From contig OY725495.1 in assembly GCA_963281255.1 (NCBI GenBank), positions 4,898,001 through 4,962,000 on the forward strand: a stretch of 64,000 nt of DNA. The letters are read 5' to 3'. The first letter of the stretch is position 1, and every line of letters begins with the position of its first letter. The position numbers and the translations under genes were made by a program. The notes beneath the pieces are model-generated. The model ran no database searches and was not told the DNA's origin. It saw only the letters and a list, made by a program, of their open reading frames with translations. Source of the stretch: Aphrocallistes beatrix (taxonomy: Eukaryota > Porifera > Hexactinellida > Sceptrulophora > Aphrocallistidae). Positions 34,492 through 47,900 of this stretch are shown here, in pieces.

Positions 34492-36299
34492 CGTGTCACC
34501 TTACTCGTAAACAAGTACACAACAGCTAAGAAACAAACAACAACAACAGAAGGTGACAGTGCTGTCAATCGCAGCTACAACGTTAGACTATCGCATATTG
34601 GACCACCAAGACAGAAGCTGGATTTGATTGGACGGGATAGTGCGGTGTGGAGGTGTCATGTGGCTCCCTACTTTCACACCTATATTTGCCTGTATTGCTG
34701 AGCATGAGCAATGGCAGTAACAGCCAACCTAATAATTCCTGAATCGCCAATTGGCGTAATCCCCTCTCTATACATTCCTATGGAGCTCACTGGTAGTTGT
34801 TATAACCTGTCACCTCTGTAACTTTCAGGACTTATAAACCGTATCAAGAATAGATCTTGTTAAACAGCCGATTCCAGCCATGACCTCGCAGGATAATATA
34901 AAGTAAGAAATGGAGAGTTAGAGTCATATTTCAGTTAGAATGCTATACATACATACATACATACATATGTATATATACATACATATGTATATATACATAC
35001 ATATGTATATATATAACACTCCTACGTTGAAGTGTGCATATAGAATCTGAGTTATCTGAGTTCTGAGCAGACAAGGCAGTATTGTATTGTTGGTTCATTG
35101 ATAGAATAAGTATGTGCAGAGAATCCCAACGTGTGAAGAGAAGGGATTCTCTCACATAGCTAGAAGCCAGAGACGGTGCTGTGGAGATGCGAGCTCCTGG
35201 ATACGATAAGGGCACAATGGAATTTGAGGAATTTCTGATTGTATAGTGTTTGGACACAATCTGACACCTCTGTCACACTTTTCAGATGTTTCGAATTAAT
35301 TATAAATCTAATCACCTCATTATCCATCCAATGAAGTGCATATATATGGTCAGGTGTAAATATCAAGATTCGAAATCCTTAGTGTATCAGAAAAACCGAG
35401 GATCCACCGTTCGAATCCTTTGAAATATCAAGGCTGGAGACACCACTGCCTATAAGACCGGCGCCGAGTACGAATTTGTAAGGTTTAATTTCAGCGCTCA
35501 GATTCTAGCGATGGAATTAACCCCGAATATACTCGTCCAGTTCCTAATACGGTTAACCGCCGCCGTGTTGCAATCAAATCACAAAGTTTTATTGGTCAAA
35601 CATTGTACAAACATCGTAAGGAAGCTGATCAGCTGATACGTCAGTCTACATTGCTTTCAAGTGGAACTTGAACGATGTAAACTATTGAAACTCAATTCCA
35701 AGTGAATTTAGAGTAGATCAGTTCCACTAGTCAGGAAAAATATTCTCGAATACCTTACAAAGAGTGAGATTAACGTTTGTTAGTCTTAACAGGGATAAGA
35801 TGAATTAGGATTAAAAAAGTGACCCCTCCTACCAAATCTGTCCAGGGAGACAGATTCGTAGGGGGGGGGGACACTTTTAAAAAAAACAGTGCCTCGAATA
35901 GAATACGCACAATAACTCCTATACTGGATAAGACGTGTAATTCGACGGTTCCAATGCATGTACTAACAGGTCTCCTTGATTCTAAGAATAAGACTCTACA
36001 AGAATTCGCAGACTAGATTGGACAGTGTGTGTGTGTGTGTGTATTGGTGAGGAACAAGTGAGTGAGAGTTTGGATGGCTTTGAAGTTTCAGAGCGAATTT
36101 TGTGAGAAATGAGTTGCAAAGTTTACTTGAATTAGAAATAAACAAAATAAATATAATAAAAACAATGATTCTATTTTTCATTCAAAACATACAAAAATAA
36201 AAGCAATATTAGAACAAAATTTACAAATAAAAACAAATAAATCACGAAGAGCGATCATTTAAGAAACATTCTAACACCTCTGTCAGTAAACAGACGCAG
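34492..36299. other. Intergenic between the LD-motif gene and the GAB-like gene
   Basis: Contains an (ATAC)n/ATATGT tract at 34945-35015, a G-run at about 35860 and a short (TG)n at about 36027-36042. Promoter elements of the LD-motif gene could not be placed. Confidence 0.5.
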
Positions 36300-38317
36300 T
36301 TATTTATAATTAGCGTCGAAGCTGCTGCTTTTATCGGGAGGAAGCGAAACTTTTGTCCGAGGTTTGGGTTCGACGATTTTAGAATACCCAGAAGCGTCCG
36401 TTCCTGCCGCGATCTTCTGTAGCGGGAGGGGGTCCCGAGAAATGGACACGTAGTTCCCCTCCGATTGGTCGCTACTCGGGGCGGGGTCGAATTTAACGTA
36501 GATTCCGTGTGTGGTGTCCACATTGACGTAGGAGGGGTCCGGAGTGTCGGGGGGGCCAGGGTCCGGGAAGAGCTCTGATCCCCGCTCCACCGTCCTGTAG
36601 GGGGTGATTGTGGCGGGAGAGGTGGGAGTGCCTATGCTCAGATCCTAGAGACACGGACCATCAGAGACTACTCCAACCGGTCGGATTAAAGCGGGGGTAG
36701 GCTAAATTTTGTATCTCAACATATTACGCTTGGAAAAAACACTCCTCTAACCAGTGGGAGACTGCAGTGAGATAGGCCTAATGGCAGTTCTATTTGCTCG
36801 AAATTCATTGGCCAACAAACGGAATTAACTCTACAAACATGCTTGAGTCTGAAGGTATCAGCTAATGGAGGAATCCCACTGTGTAGAGTTCAAGAGGGTA
36901 CTTCGAGTTTGAGGACAGATATCCCTCCTCCCTGGCTACGCCACTGCCAAAGGAGAAAGGGGACACCCAACAATACACCTGACTAACTCCGTCAGACTAT
37001 TGGAAGGACAATCGACCTTAATCCCTCACTGATCTATATTTAGAACTACCTGGGAGGTGGAGGAGGTGGGGCGGCGAGGTCTGGGGACTGGAGTCTGAGT
37101 TGGGATCTCCTTCACGGTTGTCATGAAAAAGTCCAATGGAATGCTGGGTAGTTTGGCTGCTGGTCTCTTCTGAGAAGCGAAATTAACTTCATGCACACTC
37201 TACACAGTGAATGGTCTGTCAGCTAATGTATTAGCAGACCAGGGATGCAGGCTGCTCAAACGAATAAACCTGAACCTTATGTTCGGACGGAATTAATGGA
37301 TATGTCGTATGGTATTCTGGGAGCTAATCAAGTTAGTATGTGTCAGTATTTTGTATTATTATTATTTGCATAGTGGAGTTGGAGGCTCATCCCTGGTCCT
37401 ACAACGCAGTTAACCTACTTTGGAAGGGTGCCTCAGAGTGCGGGGCTTTCTGTCCCGCGTGATGCCCTTCTGCTCGTCCTGGGCGGGAGCGGCGAGAGAG
37501 AACTTGGAGAGGGAGGTGTCTCTCTGAGGGGGCAAGGGGGGGCTGAGGTCGAGGGACTGGGGGTACATGTCCTCTCTGTGTGGGGGTATGGCGGGGGATG
37601 TGTCTTCGTCTGCGGAAAGGGGGAGGGACTTGGAGCAACACTCTACAGTAGTGTATATGGAGTGTTTGTCTGCCTCGCGTAAGGACATCCCTCTCTAGAA
37701 ACCCCATTATAAATATCCCACATCTAACTCCATCAAACTCAATACTAATCGATGGAACGAAGTTAGAGTTATTACAGAATCATCAGAGGTGTTACCTTGG
37801 GGGTGGGAGACTTGGGGCGCTTGATCTTCTCGGGGGAGGGAGGGCAGGGGACCTCGTCCTCTGAACTGGACTCCTCCCCCTGAGATATCGTGATCTCGGA
37901 GATGTCGGTCAGTATCTTAGTGTGGCTCACGTCGTACAGTCCGAACGAGTTTTGCATACCTATTTATAGTAACAGTCAGCAGGAGGGATCTACGGACGTA
38001 GCCACTTATCCCGAACAGTCCAGGATTTGTGGAATGTGCTAATTTTAGCAAACAGAGGGAGCGGAACCAATTTTCAAATTGACTGCATAACTCAGCTACA
38101 GTTCGTATCCAGGCAGATATGCAACTAACTCTGCGACAGTTCTGCACTGGTTTGGTAGGTGCCGAAGTCAGCTGACACTCCAGCGTCTGCGTCCATAGAT
38201 TGCGCCATTCCTCTCCTGTCGCTGAGCTCCTCCTTCTGAATGGCCGTCTTCCTCCGCGCCGAGATGTAGTACTCCTCTCCCTGCGTCGAGTCAGCCACCA
38301 CTAACAACAACAACAAT

Positions 38318-38392
<75 letters not shown>

Positions 38393-39512
38393 AATAATAA
38401 CAACAATAATAATAATAATAACTATAAACAATTGCATTGCTAGGAAGTCGTGATTGGAATGGAGTAGTGGTGAAAAGAATGGATCCCGGATATTTTCAGT
38501 TCCCAATTAACAATGCAATTTAGTATTAGCTTCTATGTACGGGAACAATTCCGTTCCTGGAGACTTGTCCCAATTAAGCGGAGTTTACTGTATTTGAATA
38601 TAGTTTTCACACCTAACCGAGGTGTCAAATTGTGCGGACCAATCAAAGTCAGGAGTTAACGACATACTCCGTATCCTAGAGACAGACGTACCATTCTTCT
38701 TGCGACACAGCTGCAGCTCTGCCACCTCCATAATGTGTCCGTGCCACGTCTCCATCTCCTCGCGGCTGTCCGCCAGCAGGTAGAAGATCCGGTCCTGGCA
38801 GCCTCGGGATTTGGGGTTCAGTTCCGGCGCCCCTTTCACGTCCAGACTCATCACGTTGGACGGTCCCTTGTCCAGGTAGAGGTCGAAGAGGATCTGAGAG
38901 AGGAGGCGTAAGAGAGACTGGAACCAAGGGCCTGCCCCCTGCACCCCTAGCGAACTAACCAGGAGCGACCTCCCACGAAGTAAGGTCTCCCCAGGATATT
39001 CAAACTTATAAATCCTATATTTCTAACGATCAATTTGCGAGTTCGTCATAATAAGACGGTCTACTGTAAGGAGGGTCAGGGTACTTAGTGAACTTTCTGA
39101 GGAGACAACTCTTCAAACTGAGTCCTGAGAAATCTCTGATTTAGACATTTCATAGAGAATGGATTCCAGTCTAATTCAGTGGAACTCCATCCGAACTGAA
39201 ATCAGATGAAAGTTCGGATTCCTGTCCAGAACCATTGATACTATAAATAGAACAAACAGCGTGGGTAGCTCACCTCTTGGAGTCGTGTGAGGTCTATGGT
39301 CCCTTTCAGCTCCCCTCCCAGCTTAGAGAAGTAGAGGAGCTTCTTGTTAGGAAGTAGCACGAAATACCTCCGCTGCCACTTCCTGCTCTAAACAAGGAAA
39401 CAACAACAAATCTAAGAAAGGAGATTTACGCCTTGAAGAGTGAAGTGGCAACACTCACCATCTTAGGCGGGGATTTGGTGAGATACCCCTCATACACAGA
39501 CTCCTGATACAT
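36300..39512 (-). CDS. GAB-like PH-domain docking protein
   Basis: Eight exons: 39459-39512, 39274-39387, 38692-38893, 38130-38300, 37796-37959, 37419-37694, 37050-37169 and 36300-36644; 481 residues. An N-terminal PH domain (about 6-120) starts YEGYLTKSPPKM..RKWQRRYFVLL and ends DRIFYLLADSREEMETW, very close to GAB1/2/3 (DRIFYLVADSEEEMNKW). The rest is a disordered tail with tyrosines in YVNV (Tyr406, a GRB2 SH2-type YxN site), IYVKF (416), NYVSI (432) and GYSKI (454). GAB proteins are membrane docking platforms downstream of receptor tyrosine kinases. I found no YxxM PI3K site, unlike vertebrate GAB1. Intron 3 carries a (CAA)n repeat ending about 20 nt before the exon-4 acceptor. Confidence 0.88.
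38302..38420. repeat. (CAA)n microsatellite
   Basis: About 110 bp of CAA/AAC units passing into AAT units, adjacent to the exon-4 acceptor of the GAB-like gene (TTG-rich on the coding strand). Confidence 0.95.
38521..38592. mobile_element. MITE family A right-end fragment
   Basis: Ends AATTAAGCGGAGTTTACTG then TA. The left half is missing. Confidence 0.7.
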
Positions 39513-40095
39513 CTAAACTCACTAGAAACTAAATGGACACTAAACACCTGTTAGTTCTATATTTAGGATAGTGTTGCTAAGGTGGCACACTCTGGAATGC
39601 AACAGTACTTCATACGTGCCTCCTTACTAGGTTGAGTTGGAAAGGAATGTTAAATATTTGGAAATTATCCATGTGTACTCACTAGCATATGCTAAGTGAA
39701 TGGAGAAGCGAATCGAGTGTAGAATCACTAGAAATGCATATTTGGCTTTTATAGGGAATTTGTCTCGATTAGCAATTTATGATTACAGTTCACATTTTCA
39801 AAACAAATCCGTCAGACCAATAATCCCTATTTCGTCTGACGAATAAGATCCCAGGAAAAGAATTTAAATTACCCGCCAGACCTCCCCAGTGAGGCCATCG
39901 GAATTCAGGAATTTCCCAAAAAAGAAATTTTGTCCAACGAACTGAATCTCAAATGAATAGTTCCATCAGCACCACGGAGTTATGACCAATCAATGCCTCC
40001 CCCCCTTTCTATAAATAGAATAGCTGGCTCGCCGCCAGCAGTTCAGAGGTGTGAAGAAGCGCAGTTCAAATATACACGACATAGCACAACACCAA

Positions 40096-40566
40096 TCATT
40101 TATCGTCCTCCTCCACCAATGAGCGGCGCGCCATTTCCCGCGCCTGTTTCAGGAACGCGCCCTCGTTGTAGTGCGCGCGCCGTTTCTTCTGGAACTCCTC
40201 CGTCCGCTGCTCCTCCGCCGGGTCGGGCCGCTCGTCCCCGGAGTCGGAGCTGAGGTCCATGGAGGAGGGGGGCGGCTCTTTGTACTGGAAGGAGCCCGGA
40301 TGCTTGGCTCGCTCGGACAACTCCGTCTCCATGTCCGCCGGCCCCTCCCCGTCCGAGTCCTGGTGGTAGGGGGTCTTGGGCTCGTCGATCTTCATGTGCC
40401 CGTAGTCCTTGCCCTCGGGGTGCAGCGTCGCGATGATGTTCATCTCGTCCCACTGCAGGCCGGACGCCTTCTTGGACTCTTGCTGCCGCTTCAGGATGGA
40501 GCGCGGTCGGGACCCCGCACCCCCCTTGATCTTGTCGCTGGGAACCTCTGGGTACGCCTGGGCCAT
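40096..40566 (-). CDS. PPP1R2: Protein phosphatase 1 inhibitor 2
   Basis: A single frame of 156 residues. All landmarks of inhibitor-2 are present: the PP1-docking SILK motif at residues 23-26, WDEMNIIATLHPEGKDYGHM, KIDEPKTPYH with Thr65 at the position of the GSK3-phosphorylated Thr of the mammalian protein, and the HYNE motif at 132-135 that reaches the PP1 active site. It binds and regulates the PP1 catalytic subunit in cytosol and nucleus. It is shorter than the roughly 205-residue human protein because the acidic C-terminal tail after HYNE is brief. Intronless here, unlike the multi-exon vertebrate gene; an old retrocopy is possible but the frame is fully intact. Confidence 0.95.
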   Translation of the reverse strand: MAQAYPEVPSDKIKGGAGSRPRSILKRQQESKKASGLQWDEMNIIATLHPEGKDYGHMKIDEPKTPYHQDSDGEGPADMETELSERAKHPGSFQYKEPPPSSMDLSSDSGDERPDPAEEQRTEEFQKKRRAHYNEGAFLKQAREMARRSLVEEDDK

Positions 40567-43233
40567 CTCGCTATGTAGGATGGGAGTGGATATACGCGGC
40601 TATAAGAAATTGAAATATAGGTGTGAGGTACCCCACATGTTTGGATCACTCAGGTCAATTATTGGATGAGTTAGCATTAGACCTAAACTGAGAGGAGGAC
40701 ACCAGACTAATTCAGTGGAACTCTCAGCATCCGAACTGTCGGGGAGGACAAATGTCAGACAATTGAGCCACGCATCTGAGTTTGAAGTGAATAATGGAGT
40801 ATCCATTTTAGGCTAGAAACTAGCAGCGGCCTCGTGTCGCTAGTGTCCGTAGGTTGTGATCAGAGGTCGTATGTCTCGTGGCTGTTAGGCGGCCGTGGCA
40901 AAAATGGACCACAGGCCAACCGGTCCACCTACTCATTGGGACACCGGGAATTTTCCCGGTGTCCCGATGGCCCAATCCACCCCTGGGGGCTAAGTATACA
41001 CATTCAACACGCAGAAAGTACACAATCTTATCTGAATTCGAACTGTGTACCTAACTCGGGTTGCTAGGGAGAGGTATGGCAGTTCAATTCTATAAAAATA
41101 CGACAAAATCCAATATTTATCTTTGACATTCCTCATTCAACAAACTTTCATTTGAACTTCTACGAGGACTAAGACCTGAGTATTGAAGTGGCATTACTTC
41201 GTTGACTCACATTCAAACAGTGAAGTGTGATTGATGCACATTGAAATGTGATTCATTGAAACGTATTTATACTTATCTTCTGCATTCCTTAAATTTAGAG
41301 AACAAAGCAATAAGAATGACTGCATAGTTACGTGTACATGTATGAGGAATGTGTACGGGGAGGCTTTAGCTATTCACAGCTGAGTCATCAAACCTCAGAT
41401 TCAGTCTTGTGATGCTTAGTGGCACACTACCATTCTAAATTGTCTCGGAATTAGTAACGAATAAGGTGTGAAGTGGCAGGAGTTTCTGCCATATTTAGAA
41501 ATTATTTAGCTATCGTTTCGTGTCAGTGTACTCTGTTCATACTCAGACAGTTACATCTGATTTCAGAAATAGTTCTTTTCAGATAAGATTAGCTAAACGG
41601 ATTATCTGAAATCTTTGAAGCTAGATTATCTACAACCTAAGTCCATAAGTCATTATTCTGATATCTTAGTGGTGGATTGTGATGAATTGTGTACTTTTTA
41701 AACTTGCTCAGTGTTCTCGTTTATCAAAATAGCTCTCCTCTCTTTGGAGGGAGTTCCTACTCAGGCCCGGTCCCTGAAGCGAGTTCAAAATTTGCGGTCC
41801 TAGGCAAACTGATTTTTTTCCGCCCATTCCTTACCCAGTATACGGACTTCATCCGCCTCTTAGCTGCCTTCTGTTTAGACTGCTTCTGTATTTGTAAATT
41901 CAAAATATTTAAAGATTCCGTATAGTGCTGAGACGGGATAGTCCCTACTATAATGTAACTCCTGTAACTCTCCCGCTGACTCTCCAGAGAAGAGAGCTCC
42001 ATCTAGTATACTACCCTCAGGGTCTATTCAATGACGTTTGATACATTGCAGGCCAGGCAAAGTGGTCAGAACATTCAGATTATGGCAGAACGCTCTTGTG
42101 CTGTGAAGGGGCTGGGTCCAAGTCATTATAGAATAATTTCAATTGTATATTCGTGGGAAAGAAATCCAAAGTAGAAATGGATTCCTCCACTTCTCCCAAC
42201 GAATCTGCTTCTACAGAATCAGGCACTAAACCTATTTACGTGGTGGAGGTGCGTCACGTGATACGGTATGCACTTTAGGTCTATTTTGGACTTCCGTAGT
42301 GATGTGTGACTTCGCAGGGAAATCCGGCCTTTCTAGGTCATCCTACCGCCCTGTTCTGTTCAGGCTTTCGGTTTTTAAAAACTTTATTTTAACCCAAGTA
42401 TTTCCATTAGGACAGTCAATTCTTACGTAAAGACAGCTTTTTACGTTTCGTCAGTACTTTAGTACCTCGATTTCCTGCACCGCCATTTTATGCCAAGTCC
42501 CTTTCCGGTAATTTTGTAGTTAGTATGCACATATATTTGCATAATATGATTCTCGATAATCACGCAGAAGGTACAACACAATCTTATCTGAATCCTCACG
42601 TACGAGTAAGTGCCCGTGGAAATAGTTACAGCCTGATATGCATACACCACTTCAGGTGTGCCACTATCCCTCCTAAGTCTGAAACAAGATTTCTGGCTAG
42701 ATTCTCTAGATACCAATCTTGATATTAGGAATGTGAGTAGGGGTAATACTTTATAATGGGCGGCCGGACTTTGTACAGAGAAACTGATACAATGGAACAA
42801 CCCAACCTTAGAAACACAATATGTAGCTTGGCATTTCATGCCTATTCAGATATTTGCATATCTAAAAGAGGCTACAATATTGTAAGCAAGCATGACGTCA
42901 AATAGTTCTCCTTTCTGTAGATTAGCTGACACATCCTACTATATGCCTACTAACATTACATTCCTAGCCTAAGAATCTGTTTCTAGGGTGTTCTCCAGCA
43001 TTTTAGAGTATTTTAGCTGCTTTTTACTCGCATCAGAAGTCTCAGCTTTTTATTTTCCGAATCTTTTTTCTTTTTACACTTTTTGGTGAGTTATTGTTGT
43101 TATTATTATTATTGTTTGTTACAAGACTTGTTCATGATTTTTCAGGACGACAGAACGGAGGGAATCTTCCATAAATCCTCTTCGTTCGAATCGTGATGAC
43201 TGTCTATTTATTCTATGGAATTTCACTTGGTTG
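40567..43233. other. Intergenic upstream of PPP1R2
   Basis: No gene recognised. 40938-40965 is a perfect 13-bp inverted repeat with a 2-nt centre (GGGACACCGGGAA and complement). Confidence 0.5.
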
Positions 43234-43274
43234 GTGATAGTGAATTATTCAAAAATAAGGATTACTGTCTTTCG

Positions 43275-43631
43275 ATCCATGATCGAAAGATCCGGATCGC
43301 GATCCTTTTTAAAAGTAGGATCGGGATCGGGATCGAAACTTTTACTGAATTCGATCCGATCCTTTTTCTTTTGAATCCCAAGTTGGAGGCGAAAGTGTTG
43401 AAATTTAAGTACGCTGAAATTTAAGTACGCCCCAGGCTGCCGCAGACGGACGGACATTGCACGCCGTCCAAGCCATAAGGCATCTCCTTCCAGGAGCTGT
43501 ACTAACAATGATAGTCCTCTGACTATTATTGAAAGGATCTTTTGGGGATCGTGATCAGATCGAAAATCCTTTTTAAAGTTAGGATCGGGATCTGGATCTA
43601 GATCCTTTTTTGAGGATCGACTAATGCCCTA
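43275..43631. mobile_element. GATC-rich hAT-like element (family L)
   Basis: Shares its body with 52490-52923 (many GGATC words, TCCGCAGACGGACGGACATT, AGGCATCTCCTTCCAGGAGC). It ends GACTAATGCCCTA. A flanking 40-bp direct repeat (43234-43273 and 43632-43671) is too long for a normal target duplication. Confidence 0.7.
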
Positions 43632-43671
43632 GTGATAGCGAAGTATTCAAAAATAAAGATTACTGTCTTTC

Positions 43672-44996
43672 CCTGAATAAACGCCCGGCCTTATTTAAGG
43701 AAAGACGGGGATCACTTCCGATATTTTGAGGCCACCGGCGTTGTTTAATCCTCTGAATTCTTATTCATGAATTGGTCTGTTATGGCTGATATGATTCGCG
43801 TTCACATTCGGCGCCCACATGGCGCCTATTTCACCTAAATTTCTTCCCGGAAGCTTGCGTGATTTATTATAGTCGATTGGGACATCAAAATCGCGCGGGA
43901 TTTATCAATTTTAAAATTATGAGAATCGCAATGAGATCGGTTCTTACTAATGCAAGGGAGAATCCAGGGATGGGAGGGGCTATCAGCCTCTGAGTTCAGT
44001 TCGTGGGTTGAGAGTTCATAGATTTTATTGATACTCAAACTGTAGTTTTGCTGATAATTTATACATTCAAAGTAAATCCGTTATGAAATGTAAGGATTAG
44101 CACCGTAGATCGATTATTGAAGTCGAAGATCCCAGACCCTCCCTCTAGTCGGTCGCTCCAATAATTTTATCCTGGGGGAGGGGGGGAGGGGGGAGGGGGG
44201 GGGCAAGCCCCATTAGCGTCGCTCGCTCTTTGCTCCCCTGAACAAAATCCTGGAGTCGAATAACCAGAATGCCTAACTTCTGATCGGATATGATCAGGTT
44301 CGATTTGATTGAATCCAGTTCGTAGCGTGATTTTCCGATCTATCGTTTGGAGATTAATGAATACTAGTTTTAGAGTTGTGGTCATTTCCAGCTAGTGACA
44401 CTACCGCCGTTGCCATGCAAAGACTCAATCTCAGCCTTGTTAGGTTCTGTGAATAGATTCTCTTTCTTCAATTGTTCCCATTCCCTATCTCTTACACTCG
44501 ATACAGAATTGTGTATGCATAAACTTTTTTGAGCGTTTATTGTTTGAGATTGATTGGTTTATTCAGATAATTTTAAGGTGTGAGAATTTTGTAGAACAAA
44601 ACCTAGCTACCACATCGCCACGAGATATGCGCTGTTCCAGTCTATAGTCTGGATAAATGGAACTTTTGAGAAATCCGTTAAGTCGGATTGTATAGACTTG
44701 CGTCAGTGTGGGAGAGCGAAATACGGGATTAATCCGAGTGGAGGTTAGAGCGTATGAATCTAACTTCAAGGCTAACGTCCGTAGTGTTAAAACCAATCTG
44801 TCGTTTCGTAGACAATTAAATACGAAATTTCTTAACAAAACGCGTGATTTAGTTTCATTTTAAAATTGTTCACTTTACAAGAAAGTCCTAACTGAGTCCT
44901 CTTCTCTACTTCTGTGTTGGAGGCTTAGATTAAAGTTTATGTCCTACATTCCTTTATTTATTGTTTGTTTCTAGAATATTTTAATTTGTATCAATC
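43672..44996. other. Intergenic upstream of the LIMCH1-like gene
   Basis: G-rich run at about 44173-44203. A splice acceptor TTTGTTTCTAG lies just before the LIMCH1-like start exon at about 44964-44974. No other gene seen. Confidence 0.5.
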
Positions 44997-47900
44997 ATGC
45001 GGAGACAGTCCACATTCCAAGAAGACCCAGAGCTGATCGTGAGGAGAGTGAGGGCCTGGGTAGAGGTAAGAACTACGATTATTCATTTATAATTACTGTC
45101 ACTATCCTATTCAAAATAAATCAGTCAACTTGATCGGGTTGCTTCCACTCCACTTCCTGTAAGGTCGGGTACAGTTCTGTCGTGTCGGTGTCGGGGGACC
45201 AAGCGCCCCTCCTGTACCCCTTCTCCTCCCCCTCCTCTCCCCCCTTCTCCCGCTGGGAGAGCCACAGGATGCTGAGGTTCAGCATGGTCAGACCTAGGTC
45301 CAGCAGCTCGCACACTGATAGGACGCTGATGCCTATAAATAGCCCCAGCACCCCCCCGATCTCCGCGATGAAGCTGACCGTGACGTAGGAGAACTCTTCC
45401 TCCACCATCGTGTAGCCGATATTCCGGAAGAAGATCTTCACCCTGTGAGGCAAGAGGTGTCAGGTGGCAGAGGGATTGTAAAAGGCCAGGCTATGATCAG
45501 TAGTTTATTCCTATTTCGGAATGTGGGACTGACGTAACATAAATGGTTCCTCTCGCAACTAAGGAACATTCTGTACAAGTATGGAACGTGTTCCCCTTAA
45601 CAGCATGCGGGAACGCCCGCATTCCAATAAGCCACTGTCGTAACCTGGACAAGAATTTAAATAATCCCAACTCCCAACTTCTCAATGAATCTAGTCAGTG
45701 CTTATACGTACTTGGCTACATCTGGTATTCCTTTGCTGTAGCTCGAGTAGATAGAGTATCCCGTCGTGACGTCATAGGCTTCGTACTGGCAGGGGAAGAG
45801 ACAGGTGTTGCAGTGGTCTGGGTGGTCCAGGAGAATTCCGTACGCGTCCCAGAAGCAGCAGACCAGCTGAGAGGTGTTACACAGCGGAATCTTTCCCTCC
45901 CCTCCCATCCAGTGGTACCTGCACCCACACCTCTCGAGTATGTAGTCCGTGTAGCAGTCCATGTGGCAGCCTGGAGATAACGAATTCCTGTCTTACCCTA
46001 GCAACCAACTGGTCTACACTTATTTCCTCAAGAATTGATTAAAATACCTTACAAGCATCTAAACTGATTATTTCGTTTCCTTTCATTACAGAGCGATTCT
46101 AAGTTTATGGCAGTTACAGGAGTTTGTGGATTAGCAATTCTTCTAATGCAAGATTCCACCATTAACAGTTGCCTTTATATGCCAAGCATGCTTGTAATGT
46201 CAATTTTAGACGAACAGTGTACAGTTAGTGCTGAGTTAGTGCTGAGTTAGTGCTGAGTTAGTACAGAGTTAGTGCAGAGTTAGCTACCTGGTTGGCTGTA
46301 GGAGAAGTTGAAGTGGTCGAGTCTCTTCTTCGTTGAGCATCCACTCGCTAGATCATAGCGACGTAGGTTCAGGCCTATCTGAGTTGAAAACCCGGGCGGA
46401 ATGTTGAATCCGGTCACGGCGGGGTTCGGTAGTTCGTCCGGAGAGTGTACGGCTATCTTGAAGCCGATATCGTCCGAGCTTACGCTGTTCAGCTCCACAT
46501 TCAGCGTCACCTCCAGCGAGTACAGCTCTCCTACGCGGTTCTATTTATAGACCTGTTCTATTCTGGTTCCCTCCTGAGCTAACCTGACGCGGTCTGCCTG
46601 AGGTCCCCGTGGGCGTCGACGTCCCGCTGCGGGTTGAAGGTGATGCAGGAGGGGGGCAGGTAGCTGTGCTGCTGGAAGGAACGACTCAGGGTCTCACAGT
46701 CCGTGTTGTTGAAGACACAGTGCTCCACCATGCTCTCGTCGTGTCCGAACGACTGATAGAACTCCAGCTGCTGCGTCAGGTTCCTGAACTCCGGCTCTGC
46801 GAAGAAGTTCATCCTCCTCACGTCCTCGGCGCACTGGCCCGACTCCGCCGCTCTCTCCACCTCCCCGTACGCCAGGTCCCCGTCGTCCTCGTGGTTCTAC
46901 CACGGAGGCACATCCGGTCTTACGCGGCCTTAAAATAGATTTCCCTGCCTATACTCACCAGGAATCTGAGGAAGTCGTTCAGTCTGACATCTTTCTGCAT
47001 AGACTGGTTAGTGCTGCTCGCATTTCCATCTTCACCGTCATAGTAACCATCTGAGTCTGAGTCGTAGTCATAGTAGTAATCGGACTCATCTCTCTGTTTC
47101 TTGTCCCACTCATCCTGGATTTCCTTCTTGATCTTGTTCAGGTTGCAGATGGTGATGGCTGGAAACGGGAGTGAAGGAGTGGAATGTTCGCGGATAGTGG
47201 CAGAGACTGGATCCCTCAGGAAGTGCTCCACTGTCAGAAACACCACAACAACCATCGCGGCTACAGAAATGTCAAACCATAATCGCTCCTTCCAAATACA
47301 GCTAGAATGCACATATCTTAGTGCCAGGGGGGTTGCTACGCTATCACACTCACATACGGCCACCAAGGTGAGGACGAGCCACAGCAGTCTGCTCAGCCGG
47401 TGCTTGTCCCGATTCAGAATGTTCGGAAGTCCGTGGCAAGTCGTCCTATCTCCGAACGCGGCCATCGCCTCCCAATGGATCCTAGCCCACTGCGGCTTAT
47501 CCTCTCCCCTCCCCTCCTGTTGCTCTGCGAATACCTTGTTCAGCTTCTAAAGGAGAACACCGATAAGAATCTGGGAGATGTTTCCGTGTTTTCTGTCTCT
47601 AACTTGCCTTCCACTTTCTGGGAATCTTTACTTGCGATTGCGCCGTGTCAGAGAGATTTCCTACGCGCGAGTCCGTCTTGGCATCCATTATAACTGCTGA
47701 CATGCTAGCTCGATTGCTGAGCTGTTCCCTGTACGGAGGATGTACGAGTGATTGCACTGTTAAGTGTGTGGTTAGATTATATTCTTTCATAGACACAGAA
47801 CTGGAGAGATGGAATTTATGTTGCGTGTTTACTTTATTTAGGAAGTGACTGGGAAAGAGCTGTCTGGAGACTTCAGGGAATGCTTGCAGGATGGAATCGT

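Noticed and set aside
44173-44203. G-rich run as a dedicated G-quadruplex element
   Set aside because: It can form a quadruplex in principle, but it looks like simple slippage sequence without conserved context.
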